This document shows positions 18,368 to 28,432 of a stretch of DNA of 64,000 bases, piece by piece (position 1 is the stretch's first letter; every line of letters starts with the position of its first letter). This DNA comes from Lacinutrix neustonica. Its GTDB lineage: Bacteria > Bacteroidota > Bacteroidia > Flavobacteriales > Flavobacteriaceae. The notes beneath the pieces were generated by a model. It ran no database searches and had not been told where the DNA came from. It saw nothing but the letters and a program-made list of their open reading frames with translations. The DNA is taken from NCBI RefSeq assembly GCF_026625145.1, contig NZ_CP113088.1, positions 682,001 through 746,000 on the forward strand, given 5' to 3'. The position numbers were made by a program, and so were the translations under genes.

Positions 18368-18410
18368 TGATATAAATCATGTTGTAGAATACATTCTTAC
18401 TGTAATTTTA
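18368..18410 (+). promoter_or_regulatory. FNR-like operator and -7 box for hemN
   Basis: Perfect half-sites in TGATATAAATCA at 18368-18379, then TAATTTTA (one mismatch from TAnnTTTG) at 18403-18410, 33 bp centre to centre. hemN starts 21 bases downstream. FNR control of hemN is known in Proteobacteria; here it is inferred from the site. Confidence 0.65.
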
Positions 18411-18430
18411 CCAAAACAATTTAATCATAT

Positions 18431-19796
18431 ATGTGTCATTCTTTAGTTAGTAAATACAATATTTCGGGTCCGCGCTACACTAGTTATCCAACCGTCCCCT
18501 ATTGGGATATGGATTCGTTTTCTTTAAAAAAATGGAAAGCGTCTTTAATCCAGTCTTTTAACGAAAGTAATAGTACTGAAGGAATTAGCCTATATATTCA
18601 TTTACCTTTTTGCGAGAGTTTATGCACCTTTTGTGGTTGCAACAAACGTATAACCAAAAGACATGAGGTAGAAACCCCATATATAAATGCAGTCCTTAAA
18701 GAATGGCATTTATATTGTAAACTATTCAATATAAAACCAAAAATTAAAGAGCTACATCTTGGTGGTGGTACACCCACTTTTTTTAGTCCGGAACATTTAA
18801 ACGCGCTTATTACTGACATTCTTAAAAGTGCCACCCTCGCGGAAGATTATGTATTTAGTTTTGAAGGTCACCCCAACAATACTACTGAAGCGCATTTACA
18901 AACGCTTTATCATTTGGGCTTTAGACGGGTCAGTTTTGGCGTACAAGATTATAATTTAACCGTACAAAAAGCCATACACAGAATTCAACCCTTTGAACAT
19001 GTCAAAAAAGTAACTGAAATGGCTAGACAGATAGGTTACACCTCTATTGGTCACGATATCATTTTTGGACTTCCTTTTCAAACAGAAGCCCATGTGGAAG
19101 ACACCATAGAAAAAACAAAAGCGCTACTTCCAGATCGTATTGCTTTTTATAGTTATGCCCACGTCCCTTGGATAAAAGGCAACGGGCAACGTGGCTATAA
19201 GGATACAGATGTACCAAGTGGTATTACCAAACGCAAGCAATACGAAATAGGTAAAAAACGACTTTCAGAGGCAGGCTATCTTGACATTGGGATGGATCAT
19301 TTTTCTCTTAAAACAGACACCTTATACCTAGCCAGGGAAGACAACAATTTACACCGAAATTTTATGGGGTATACACCGTCTAAAACACAAGCCATGATTG
19401 GTTTAGGAGTCTCGGCTATAAGTGATAGTTGGTACGGATTTGCACAAAACACTAAAAGCATTGAAGACTATTATCATTTAATAGAGGCTCAAATTTTACC
19501 CATTTCTAGAGGTCATATTTTAAATAATGAAGATCTTATCATCAGGCAGCATATTCTAAACCTTATGTGCCACTTTAAAACGGCTTGGGATGATAACACT
19601 TTACGTTTTAATGACTTACCGAGAGACACTCATGAGGCTTAAAGAAATGGAAAGGGATAACCTCATAGAAATCCAATCAAAATCAATAGTTGTTACTGAA
19701 AAAGGGAAACCATTTATAAGAAACATCTGCATGGCTTTTGATGTTTTACTACAAAGAAAAAAACCCGAAACGCAACTGTTCTCAATGACAGTTTAA
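18431..19796 (+). CDS. hemN: Oxygen-independent coproporphyrinogen III oxidase (radical SAM), one frame break at a CCGGA site
   Basis: Converts coproporphyrinogen III to protoporphyrinogen IX without O2, in the cytoplasm. The [4Fe-4S]/SAM motif CxxxCxxC is seen in PFCESLCTFCGC. Other family segments: SGPRYTSYPTVPYW at the N-terminus, LHLGGGTPTFF (SAM-binding Gly motif), EGHPNNTT, RRVSFGVQDYN and YLDIGMDHFSL. The true HemN N-terminus and length (about 454) argue against the shorter HemW paralogues. The frame slips at 19618-19624 (ACCGAGA for ACCGGA), continuing as LPETLMRLKEMERDNLIEI. USP4 follows after 13 bases. Confidence 0.93.
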
Positions 19797-19809
19797 ACAC
19801 CAAATTATT

Positions 19810-20644
19810 ATGAAAAAAATTATCGTACCTATAGACTTTTCTAAACAGTCTGAATACGCTTTAGAAACGGCTGCTAAATTAGCACAGAAACACAATGCTG
19901 AAATTTTAGCGTTACACATGCTGGAGATTTCTGAAACTATACTAACAAAAGGAAGCAATGAATTACAGACTGAAACGCTCTTTTTCATGAAGTTAGCGGA
20001 AAAAAAGTTTAATGAATTTATGGATAAAGACTTTTTAGAAGGCGTTACCATCACTCCTATTATTAAACATTTTAAAGTCTTTTCGGAAGTTAATGATGTC
20101 GCTCAGGAGCATAACGCAGACCTCATTGTTATGGGGTCGCACGGCGCTAGCGGTATCAAAGAAGCGTTTGTTGGCTCGAACACAGAAAAAGTCGTTAGAC
20201 ACTCGTTCATTCCTGTATTAGTCATTAAAAAGGGTCCGGTTTCAGTAGATTTTAACACAGTACTCTTTGCTTGTGATTTCTCTGAAGAAGCTGTCAAACC
20301 TTACCGAGAAAGCGAGAACATTTTTTAATACGCTAGGTGTTACCATGCATTTAGTGTATGTCAATTTACCTAACGAGAATTTTATGAGCTCAACAAAAAT
20401 GAAAGCACAAGTTTTTAATTTTCTAGAAAAAGCAGATGGTCATTTAGAACATTTAAAACAGGTCTATTATGTAAATGATTATACTGTTGAAAAGGGAATT
20501 TTAAATTGCGCCAATGATATGAATGCAGATTTAATTGCGATTGCGACACACGGAAGAACAGGAATTTCTCATTTCTTTTCAGGGAGTATTTCTGAAGATA
20601 TTGCCAATCACGCGTCTAAACCAGTAATGACTTTTAAAATATAA
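19810..20644 (+). CDS. Universal stress protein 4 (two intact UspA domains), one frame break at a CCGGA site
   Basis: About 278 residues. Unlike USP1-3, both domains keep the ATP-binding pattern G-x2-G-x9-G-S: GSHGASGIKEAFVGSNTEKV in domain 1 and THGRTGISHFFSGSISEDI in domain 2. The frame slips at 20303-20309 (ACCGAGA for ACCGGA), giving VKPYRKARTFFNTLG. It is likely co-transcribed with hemN and ends before a strong hairpin at 20663-20710. Confidence 0.87.
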
Positions 20645-20662
20645 TTGCAGGTTAATCTATAT

Positions 20663-20710
20663 AGTGATCCTAAAACTATTATCTGCTATCACAGTAGTTT
20701 TGGGTTCACT
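20663..20710 (+). terminator. Long hairpin terminating the hemN-USP4 unit
   Basis: Two 16-base arms (20663-20678 and 20695-20710) pair at 14 of 16 positions, AGTGATCCTAAAACTA against TAGTTTTGGGTTCACT, with a 16-base loop. The T-run is weak (TTTTAATA after the arm), so termination efficiency is uncertain. From 20711 to 20979 I see no gene; a smaller inverted repeat at 20933-20960 (GAATACA / TGTATTC) may end the serB transcript. Confidence 0.6.
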
Positions 20711-20979
20711 TTTAATATACGCAATGTAAGCCTATTAATCACAGTCTCTATTGTGTCATAAACTCTGATTGATAGAAGATGCTGTATATTAATTGGTATG
20801 TCAAGAATGGATTGTCATTTTTTGGTCATGTACTCCAGTCGAAAATCCCAACCTAACCAATCGAGTAAGCTTTTAGCACTTTTACAATCTAGAGAAAAAG
20901 AAAATATTGCTTTTTTTATAGGTTAGATTAGAGAATACATTGAAAAGCAAAATTGTATTCTTGTCCTGATTACTTTGTG

Positions 20980-22204
20980 TTATTCCAACAAATCTATATG
21001 TTTGTCGTGATACCCCAAGAGATACAATACACCATCTAGACCTATACTTGATATCGAACTTTGAGCATTGTCTTTTACCGTTGGTTTCGCATGAAAAGCG
21101 ATCCCTAAACCAGCTAGATTGAGCATCGGTAGATCGTTAGCTCCATCACCAACAGCAATGGTTTGACTAATATTCAAGCCTTCTTTTTCTGCGATTTCTT
21201 TAAGGTATTCTGCTTTTTTGTTACCATCGACAATTTCCCCAAGATAGCCACCTGTTAATACTCCATCAACGATTTCCAGCTGGTTTGCGTACACGTAGTC
21301 CATATCTAATTCCTTCTGTAAATAGTGCCCAAAATAAGTGAAGCCTCCGTAAAGAATAGCTGTTTTAAAGCCGTAACTTTTTAAAGTAGACATTAATCTT
21401 CTCACGCCTTTGGTTAGTGGTAAGTTAACGGCGACATCATGTAGTACGTCTTCACTTAAGCCTTTTAATAGTTTCATACGACTGATAAAACTTTCATTAA
21501 AGTCAATTTCTCCTTGCATGGCGGCTTCCGTAATTGCTTTAACTTCATCGCCAACACCAGCCAATTCCGCCAGTTTATCAATCACTTCGGCTTGTATTAA
21601 AGTAGAATCCATATCGAAGCATACCAAGCGTCTGTTTCGTCTATAAATGTTATCTTCCTGAAAGGCAATATCTACATCCAAGTCTCTAGAAACCTGCATG
21701 AATTTTTTAGTAATATCGGCTTTATCTTCAATATGTCCTCGTATCGACAATTCTATAGAAGCTCTAGGATACTCTTCCTTTTGAACTAGGGAAGTACGCC
21801 CCGTTAAGCGTTTTATGGCATCAATATTTAATTCCTTTTCAGAAATGATATTGGTAACTTTTGATATTTGTTCTGCCGACAATTGTTCTCCTAGCACGGT
21901 AACAATATAACGATCCTTTCCTTGGAGTGTGACCCAATGCTCGTAATCGTCTAGCGTAATCGGCGTAAACTTCGCTTTGATTCCCAGTTCGTAAGACTTG
22001 AATAATAGATCTTTTAATACAGGCGCTGAACTTTCACCAGATTCAATTTCAAATAAAATGCCTAATGATAAGGTTTCGTGAATGTTTGCCTGACCAATAT
22101 CTAATACTTTCGCATCATATGCTGCTAAAACAGCAGTTAAACTTGAGGTTAACCCCGGTTTATCTCGGACCGGAGATGTTTAATAAAATTATTTCGTTAG
22201 CCAT
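20980..22204 (-). CDS. serB: Phosphoserine phosphatase with N-terminal ACT-type domain, one frame break at a CCGGA site
   Basis: Last step of serine synthesis. The HAD catalytic motif I is CFDMDSTLIQAE; motif II/III segments are LYGGFTYFG and VGDGANDLPML. From ATG at 22204 the N-terminal region reads MANEIILLNISGPDKPGLTS after restoring TCCGGA at 22163-22169 (seen as TCTCGGA on the plus strand), which is a classic ACT-domain start. About 408 residues, like other long SerB proteins. A GTG at 21897 would give only the C-terminal part and is not the start. Confidence 0.92.
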
Positions 22205-22267
22205 AAAGTAAAAAGTCTATTAGAAAGTAGAGGCGTTTTTTAGTAGTCAATCCAAAGAAAAATGGGT

Positions 22268-22753
22268 CTAATTAATAAATCTATTGTGCCAACTCTCACT
22301 TGCAGGCACCTCCCAATTTTCGTTAAACTCTGCAATGTTAGTCACTAAATTATTAAAAACGATGGTGTTTTTAGAAACCGCCTTTTGTTTTGCCATGATT
22401 CTAAAATCGGTCAATGTTTTATAAGCCACGTATTCTCCTTGTTTATAAGATACGTTCATTTTATCCATTAAATCAACTTGATATTCTTTCTCTAATTGTT
22501 GAATAAAACGGACTGATGCGTCAATACTGCACCCTGTGGCTGCCTGAGCCTCTTGATTTATAGCCAATATAATGAAACGCTTATATCGAATCTCATATCC
22601 CGCTTGTAAATCACTTCCATGTGCCGTCCAATTGGTAATAAAAGTATTAAGCTTGTCTTTTATTTCTTCTAACTCCGTTTCAGAAAAGGAACGATTAGCC
22701 TGATAGATCCGCATTTTTGATTCTTCCGGTAACGTATTGAATTCTACTAGCAC
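22268..22753 (-). CDS. Conserved hypothetical protein
   Basis: A 161-residue soluble protein without signal peptide or membrane helix. Segments YQANRSFSETELEEIKDKL and NQEAQAATGCSIDASVRFIQ resemble a widely conserved Bacteroidota family sometimes mis-labelled as an ABC transporter ATPase; no Walker motifs are present. The Cys in ATGCSIDAS is notable but no catalytic role can be assigned. It lies between serB and two PH-domain genes on the same strand. Confidence 0.6.
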   Translation of the reverse strand: MLVEFNTLPEESKMRIYQANRSFSETELEEIKDKLNTFITNWTAHGSDLQAGYEIRYKRFIILAINQEAQAATGCSIDASVRFIQQLEKEYQVDLMDKMNVSYKQGEYVAYKTLTDFRIMAKQKAVSKNTIVFNNLVTNIAEFNENWEVPASESWHNRFIN

Positions 22754-22795
22754 GATTTATCTTTTTAGCATTAATTATAGTACAAAAATACAGTT

Positions 22796-24289
22796 TTACA
22801 TCCAATCTTTTCGCTGCGATTCTACTTGATATAATAAAAAATTCACAATCGCATGAGCGGTATCTTCTTTAACATAAAGTATATTGGTGACTTTTGAAGC
22901 AGTAAATACTTGGACGGTAGCGATTTTTCTAATTTTTTGAAAAAGACCTTGTTTTGTCGCTACGGCTTGAATTTTATGTATTTCCAATACTTGAGTACTG
23001 GTAGACATAGAACCACTACCAACAACCAAAAGGGTGTCATTTATACTATAATACGCTTTTTTGTAGCGCCAATAGATGAGTAATGACAATAATGGAATAC
23101 TAATGATGTTTACTATCCAAAAATTCATATTAAAGATGAGAAAACTAATGAAATTGATGAAAACAAAGGGGAAGAGTGCTTTTAAAAATAAAATACGGAT
23201 ATAATATTTTTCAGGTTTTGCTTTTTCTTGAATACGTGTAAAGCTCGTAATGAATTTTTGAGACAAATAAGTGGCTTGTGACGCGCTCAACCCTACAATT
23301 GAAAAGTGTTTAAGTAACTTTTTATCTACCATGGCTTGTTTAATGCGCAAGGTATTTAATCCGAAATACTGCTTCACTCTATTGGTTACAATCTCAATAT
23401 TTTGAATTCTTGAAGGCAATAAATTAATCGCTACTTTATTAAATAAGCCCTTTTTGATTTCAACTGTTTTTTTGTGTTCAATGACCTGTAAATTATAATT
23501 GAGCAAAAAGGTGTTTACTATAGAGAAAAGAATGGATATAAATAAAGCGACTAATACAATACTAACAGACAACACAATTAAAAAACCTATAGCTTGTTGA
23601 TTTTGAATCATAAAGGCTTTAAACGTCTCTCCTATTTTTAAATTTTCTAAAAAATTTTCATAAGTGGAATACAACCCACCAATAAAACCAAAGATTATAA
23701 GAAAACTTTTAATATGATTCTGACTAAACCCCTCTAAAAGCAATTTTTTAATAGACGCTTTATAATAAATATGGTCTTCTTTAAGAAATTCTGCGGTGAC
23801 TTCCGCGTTACTGATATTCAAAAGTAATTCTTCTTTTAAGGCAATTGCTAATGATCGACTTAATGCGATTATTTTGACTTCAGCTTTTGCATCACCCGCG
23901 GTTTCTATATCTAATTGAACAACATGAATAAGTTGTTGTAACACATTTTGTTTGATATATATATTCTGAATTTTGGTCTTTGAAACGCTTATGTTTTCTT
24001 TATTAATAATCCCTTTTGAAAGGAAAAAATCGTCACTGTAAACATGAAATTTAAAATTTAAATATTGAAGAATGGACCTCGTTAATACCAAAAGAAGTAT
24101 TAAAACAAGGAGGAGTAAAACGGTACTTATTGAGACTCCAAACAAAGCTTTATTCTTAATCAAACTATAAGAAAAGGCGGCAATGAACACAAAAAGACTT
24201 TTAATAATTTTGTAGCTGTTTAATCCAAAAAGCACAACAATTCCTCTAACAGATTGTCTTGATGGTTCTTGAAAATTAAACGTGTTCAT
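22796..24289 (-). CDS. Bacterial PH-domain membrane protein, YdbT-like
   Basis: A 497-residue membrane protein with three repeated units, each a pair of hydrophobic helices followed by a bPH_2 (DUF304) domain: YSDDFFLSKGIINKENISVS, KKTVEIKKGLFNKVAINLLP and SINDTLLVVGSGSMSTSTQV, each followed by an I-Q-N/H-K-I-Q element. YdbT and YdbS pairs are typical of Firmicutes and Bacteroidota; function not established. The start overlaps the end of the YdbS-like gene by 14 bases, indicating coupling. Confidence 0.8.
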   Translation of the reverse strand: MNTFNFQEPSRQSVRGIVVLFGLNSYKIIKSLFVFIAAFSYSLIKNKALFGVSISTVLLLLVLILLLVLTRSILQYLNFKFHVYSDDFFLSKGIINKENISVSKTKIQNIYIKQNVLQQLIHVVQLDIETAGDAKAEVKIIALSRSLAIALKEELLLNISNAEVTAEFLKEDHIYYKASIKKLLLEGFSQNHIKSFLIIFGFIGGLYSTYENFLENLKIGETFKAFMIQNQQAIGFLIVLSVSIVLVALFISILFSIVNTFLLNYNLQVIEHKKTVEIKKGLFNKVAINLLPSRIQNIEIVTNRVKQYFGLNTLRIKQAMVDKKLLKHFSIVGLSASQATYLSQKFITSFTRIQEKAKPEKYYIRILFLKALFPFVFINFISFLIFNMNFWIVNIISIPLLSLLIYWRYKKAYYSINDTLLVVGSGSMSTSTQVLEIHKIQAVATKQGLFQKIRKIATVQVFTASKVTNILYVKEDTAHAIVNFLLYQVESQRKDWM

Positions 24290-24791
24290 TAATCTTACTG
24301 GTTAAAAGCGAATGAATGTTAATGGCTTCATCTATTGGTAAACCTGAAATAGATAAATCTCCACCCGATTCGCCAGCAGTATATACGTATAAGGACGCTA
24401 ACTTCAATTTTTTAGCGATAAAACTTTGCTTGGTTTCCAAATGTTGAATTCTAATAAATGGAACGGTTGTTCTTTGATGATTTAACCACCCTTTTGCATA
24501 AATGATATCTTGAGTTCTCAGGGCATACCCTCGCTTTTTAAAGCTCAAATAACTAATAACACACTGAAAAACAAACAATAACAACAACACAGTAATAGCA
24601 TAATAAAAAGCACTAGACACCCATTCTTTTTTTATAAAGACATGCGCTAGAATAAGGAGCCCAAATAAAACGCTATACTGAATAGCAATATTAATGGATA
24701 TAATATATAAATAACTTTTAGATATTGGGTTTAAGGATACCGCTTCAGCTTTAGGTAAATTTTCAATTTTAATTTCTGAATTAGTAAACAT
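24276..24791 (-). CDS. Bacterial PH-domain membrane protein, YdbS-like
   Basis: A 171-residue protein with two membrane helices (YLYIISINIAIQYSVLFGLL and AITVLLLLFVFQCVISYL) and one bPH_2 domain (RTQDIIYAKGWLNHQRTTVP, IRIQHLETKQSFI). Together with the downstream three-domain partner it forms the common YdbS/YdbT pair. It starts 7 bases after the Fe-S protein gene ends. Confidence 0.8.
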   Translation of the reverse strand: MFTNSEIKIENLPKAEAVSLNPISKSYLYIISINIAIQYSVLFGLLILAHVFIKKEWVSSAFYYAITVLLLLFVFQCVISYLSFKKRGYALRTQDIIYAKGWLNHQRTTVPFIRIQHLETKQSFIAKKLKLASLYVYTAGESGGDLSISGLPIDEAINIHSLLTSKINEHV

Positions 24792-24798
24792 GGGTGTA

Positions 24799-25589
24799 TT
24801 ATAAATCCTGAGCGTTAGCGATTAATTCGGCAATATCCATGACTGCAATTTCGCTTTCTTTTTCCTTTCCTTTAACACCGTCTGTCATCATGGTGTTACA
24901 AAAGGGGCATCCCGCTGCAATAATCTGTGGTTTGGTTTCTAAAGCCTGTTCTGTACGCTCTATGTTAATATCTTTATTTCCCGGCTCTGGTTCCTTAAAC
25001 ATTTGTGCACCTCCTGCGCCACAGCATAACCCTCTAGATTTACAGCTTTTCATTTCTACCAACTCGGCATCCAATTTCCTAATTAGGTCTCTCGGGTGCT
25101 TCATATACATTATTTGCGCGTCCTAAATAACAGGGATCATGAAACGTAATACGTTTCCCTTTAAATTGGCCGCCTTCAATGGTTAAACGTCCTGCATCCA
25201 ACAAATCTTTTAAAAACTGAGTGTGATGAACGACGTCATAATTACCACCTAAACCTGGATATTCGTTTTTAAGGGTGTTAAAACAATGCGGACAGGCTGT
25301 GACCACTTTCTTAATCTCATAAGCATTCATAACCTCTATGTTTGTAACGGCCTGCATTTGAAATAAAAACTCGTTTCCTGATCGTTTTGCGGGATCTCCA
25401 GTACAACTTTCCTCCGCTCCTAATACGGCAAAAGAAACATGCGCTCTATTAAGCAGTTTTACAAATGCTTTGGTTATTTTTTTTGCTCTGTCATCAAAGC
25501 TACCAGCACAACCTACCCGAATAATACTTCGGTTGTTTACCTTCTGCCATCATTTCTGCCATAGTTGGCACTACTAATTGTTCGCTCAT
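24799..25589 (-). CDS. HdrB/GlpC-like CCG-domain Fe-S protein, three frame breaks at CCGG sites
   Basis: About 263 residues from ATG 25589 (MSEQLVVPTMAEMMAEGKQP). Two CCG (cysteine-rich) domains carry ESCTGDPAKRSGNE, CPHCFNTLKNEYP, SRGLCCGAGGAQMF and GCPFCNTMMTDG, as in heterodisulfide reductase B and LutA/GlpC-type redox proteins that bind non-cubane or [4Fe-4S] clusters. Breaks at 25528-25533 and 25516-25520 (N-terminus) and 25090-25096 (middle) all fit CCGGA repair. Partner of the membrane-anchored ferredoxin-type protein at 26070-27383. The electron donor and acceptor are unknown. Confidence 0.83.
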
Positions 25590-25609
25590 TTTATTTTATT
25601 TATGAGTTT

Positions 25610-25951
25610 TTACTCGTCTTCTTTTATTGCTGCAAAATCTGTTTTTGCTATTCTTATATAAACCGCCAATTTCTTTTTACCGTTCTGTATTATATTCTTT
25701 GGGTCGTATTTTTCGCTTTCTGTTCTTCTAATAGCGTCTTCTCCCAATAACCGCAATTGTTTTTTCGAACAGTAATCACAAAACACTTTTCTTAATTTGA
25801 TGCCTTGAGGCCGACTGTTACGGAATTCTATTTCGGTATAGGCCTTTATTTGCAACGAATCTTGTTTATACCCTTGGGCAAAAATGGTTGAAATGGGACA
25901 CACTACTACAAGCATCATGACAAGCTTATATAAGAGTGATTTTTTTTTCAT
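25610..25951 (-). CDS. Small exported protein between the Fe-S genes
   Basis: A 113-residue protein with a signal peptide (LVMMLVVVCPISTIFA, cleavage likely before QGYKQ). The mature part contains VFCDYCSKKQLRLLG, a CxxC that could be a thiol or metal pair, then RTESEKYDPKN. I do not recognise a family. It sits between the HdrB-like and HdrC-like genes in the same orientation, so it may serve that redox module from the periplasmic side; that is inference. Confidence 0.6.
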   Translation of the reverse strand: MKKKSLLYKLVMMLVVVCPISTIFAQGYKQDSLQIKAYTEIEFRNSRPQGIKLRKVFCDYCSKKQLRLLGEDAIRRTESEKYDPKNIIQNGKKKLAVYIRIAKTDFAAIKEDE

Positions 25952-26069
25952 TTCAATTACCCCTTTTAATTTTAAGTATTGGGCTTTGTTAAAACATCCT
26001 AAAACAAGTCACTACCAAAGCCTAAACTTTTATATTGCCTGTCTACTATGCGGTAGGAACTCCTACCAT

Positions 26070-27383
26070 TTATTCATTTTTCCAGTTCAACCGATCCATT
26101 TGATTATAAGGCCATGGTGCGCCATTATTTTCTATGTTGGTCATCATATTATTAAGTTCCATTGGAGCCGCACTTTCTTCCATCACAAGATAACGACGCA
26201 TTTCCATTATAATATTTAAGGGGTCGATACTCACAGGACAAGCTTCAACACAAGCGTTACACGTGGTACATGCCCATAATTCTTCTTTAGTAATGTAATC
26301 GTTTAACAACTGCTTACCATCGTCTACAAAGATTCCTTTATTAGCATCTATATTTTTGCCTACTTCTTCTAAACGGTCTCTTGTATCCATCATAATTTTA
26401 CGAGGAGAGAGTTTTTTACCCGTTTGATTCGCTGGACATTCGCTAGTACAACGCCCACATTCTGTACACGTATATGCATTTAAGAGGTTTACCCAACTTA
26501 GATCCTGGACATCACTTGCACCAAATTTTGATGGCGGTTCTTCTGTTTCCGATTCGGTTGGTGCAGCAAATGGATCTGCATCGGGATCCATCATGAGCTT
26601 GACTTCTTTAGTTACTGCATCATTGTTTTCAAACTGTCCCTTAGGTCTTAATTTTCCATAATACGTGTTTGGAAAGGCCAATAAAATGTGTAAATGCTTT
26701 GAAAAATATAAGTAATTTAAGAATACCAAAATACCTACAATATGTAACCACCAAGCACTACGTTCTACTAAATGAAGGCTATTTTGCGATAATCCGAGAA
26801 AACAGTGGTGTGATGAACTGACTAATTACATTTCCCGAATTATAACTTTGAAAAGTAGCGTCTGTCGCATTCATTATTAAAAATAAACACATTAATACCA
26901 CTTCAAAATAAAGAATGATATTACCATCGCTTTTAGGCCAACCCTTCATTTCAGCACTTAAAAAACGTTTCAGTTTAATAACATTTCTACGCAACCAGAA
27001 TACAATGACCGCAACTAATACGGCTACAGCTAAAATTTCAAAGCTACCTATGAGAAAACCATATACTGCTTCGGCAAATACTTGTGGCCTATTCTATGAG
27101 TCCCTAATAAACCGTCGATTATAATTTCTAATACTTCAATATTGATAATGATAAAGCCTACGTAAACAACAACATGAAAAAAACCGGCTATAGGACGTTT
27201 AACCATTTTGCTTTGTCCTAAGGCTATCATTGCCATGTTTTTCCAACGCTGTGGTTTATTATCACTCACGTCTTTATCTTGACCTAATTTTATATTACGC
27301 CACAGTTTTTTTACGTTTCTTGAAAAGTAACCAATTCCTACTACAAGAATAATGGCGAAAATGATGTTTGGTAAGTAATTCAT
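26070..27383 (-). CDS. HdrC-like membrane Fe-S oxidoreductase, two frame breaks at CCGGA sites
   Basis: About 438 residues. The N-terminal half has several membrane helices (PNIIFAIILVVGIGYF, FFHVVVYVGFIIINIEVLEI and others), like the NarI-type haem-b anchor. The C-terminal half has two [4Fe-4S] ferredoxin motifs, CTECGRCTSECP and CTTCNACVEACP. Breaks at 27069-27074 (GCCGA for GCCGGA) and 26793-26799 (TCCGAGA on the plus strand for TCCGGA) are repaired to LPEAVYGFLIGSFE and PLFSGLSQNSLHLVERS. It would pass electrons from the quinone pool or a carrier to the CCG-domain partner. Confidence 0.83.
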
Positions 27384-27401
27384 TTCTTTGGTTTATGTCA
27401 T

Positions 27402-28379
27402 TTAATCTTTAGGATCTTCAGTGCTATCTTCTATTTCATTACCTTCTGCATCGTAACGTTTTGGTTTTTTACCAAAAATAGAAAAATGAACATAGCGCTT
27501 AGGATTTAATTTCATGTCCTGCAATAGTGCTTCCATTTGCTTGGAAGCTCCAGTAAGGTTTTCATACATTTTATCGTCCTTTAGTAATTTTCCTAAAGAC
27601 CCCTCTCCATTTTCTACACTGGCTAATACATTGTCAAATTTCTCAACCGTTTCTTGCAGACTCTTTATAGTTCCTGCTAAATTAATTTTAGACAAAGAAT
27701 CTGAAAACTTAGAGAAATTTTCAGTCATGTTCTCGGCATTTGATAGTGTATTATTTAATTTGGACTTATTATTTTCTAAAAGTTCATTTAACGACTGGGT
27801 CGTTTTATTAAATGAAATGATCGTCGTATTCAAATTGGCAATACTTGCTCTCAAGTTCGCTCTTGTTTGCTTATCAAAAATAGAATTCACATTAACTAAA
27901 AGTGTATCGGTTTCAGACATTACATTTTCAATCGTATGCTGCAGAGGTTCTAACTTATCGTTTAAAATCTCTGTCATCCCAGCTTTTATAGTGCCTTGTA
28001 AATAATCTTCATTTTCAGCATTAGCACCACCATCATAGGCAGGGATTATCGCTACCGCTTTACCTCCTATAAATCCATTTTGATACAATAAGGCCTGACT
28101 ATTTTTTGAAAACTCAAAGTCTGTATCAATATCCATTTTAACCACCAGAGTCCCCGAGTTGGCATCTTTAAAATAAATATCTAAAACTTTTCCTACGGCA
28201 TAACCATTAATAGTTACCGGGGTTGATGGTGTTAGCCCATCTACATTATTATATTCTGCATAAATAATACGCGAGTTATCTAATAAATTATTGCCTTTTA
28301 AATAACTGAAACCAAATATGAATAGTATTATTCCTAAAATGACTAAAATAGCAGTTTTAATTTCTCTTGAGATCTTCAA
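27402..28379 (-). CDS. MlaD/MCE-family lipid-transport protein
   Basis: A 325-residue protein with one N-terminal membrane anchor (TAILVILGIILFIFGFSYL) and an MCE domain (EYNNVDGLTPSTPVTINGY, AVGKVLDIYF). A long alpha-helical region rich in Asn/Leu/Lys follows, and a charged C-terminus. MCE proteins form hexameric rings that carry phospholipids between the membranes. The ATPase and permease partners (MlaF/MlaE) are not in this window. It stands between the amidase and the Fe-S module. Confidence 0.87.
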   Translation of the reverse strand: MKISREIKTAILVILGIILFIFGFSYLKGNNLLDNSRIIYAEYNNVDGLTPSTPVTINGYAVGKVLDIYFKDANSGTLVVKMDIDTDFEFSKNSQALLYQNGFIGGKAVAIIPAYDGGANAENEDYLQGTIKAGMTEILNDKLEPLQHTIENVMSETDTLLVNVNSIFDKQTRANLRASIANLNTTIISFNKTTQSLNELLENNKSKLNNTLSNAENMTENFSKFSDSLSKINLAGTIKSLQETVEKFDNVLASVENGEGSLGKLLKDDKMYENLTGASKQMEALLQDMKLNPKRYVHFSIFGKKPKRYDAEGNEIEDSTEDPKD

Positions 28380-28432
28380 AGTTGTATGGTTAAGATTGAA
28401 AACAAAAATAAAATAAAATAAATAGTAAATCG

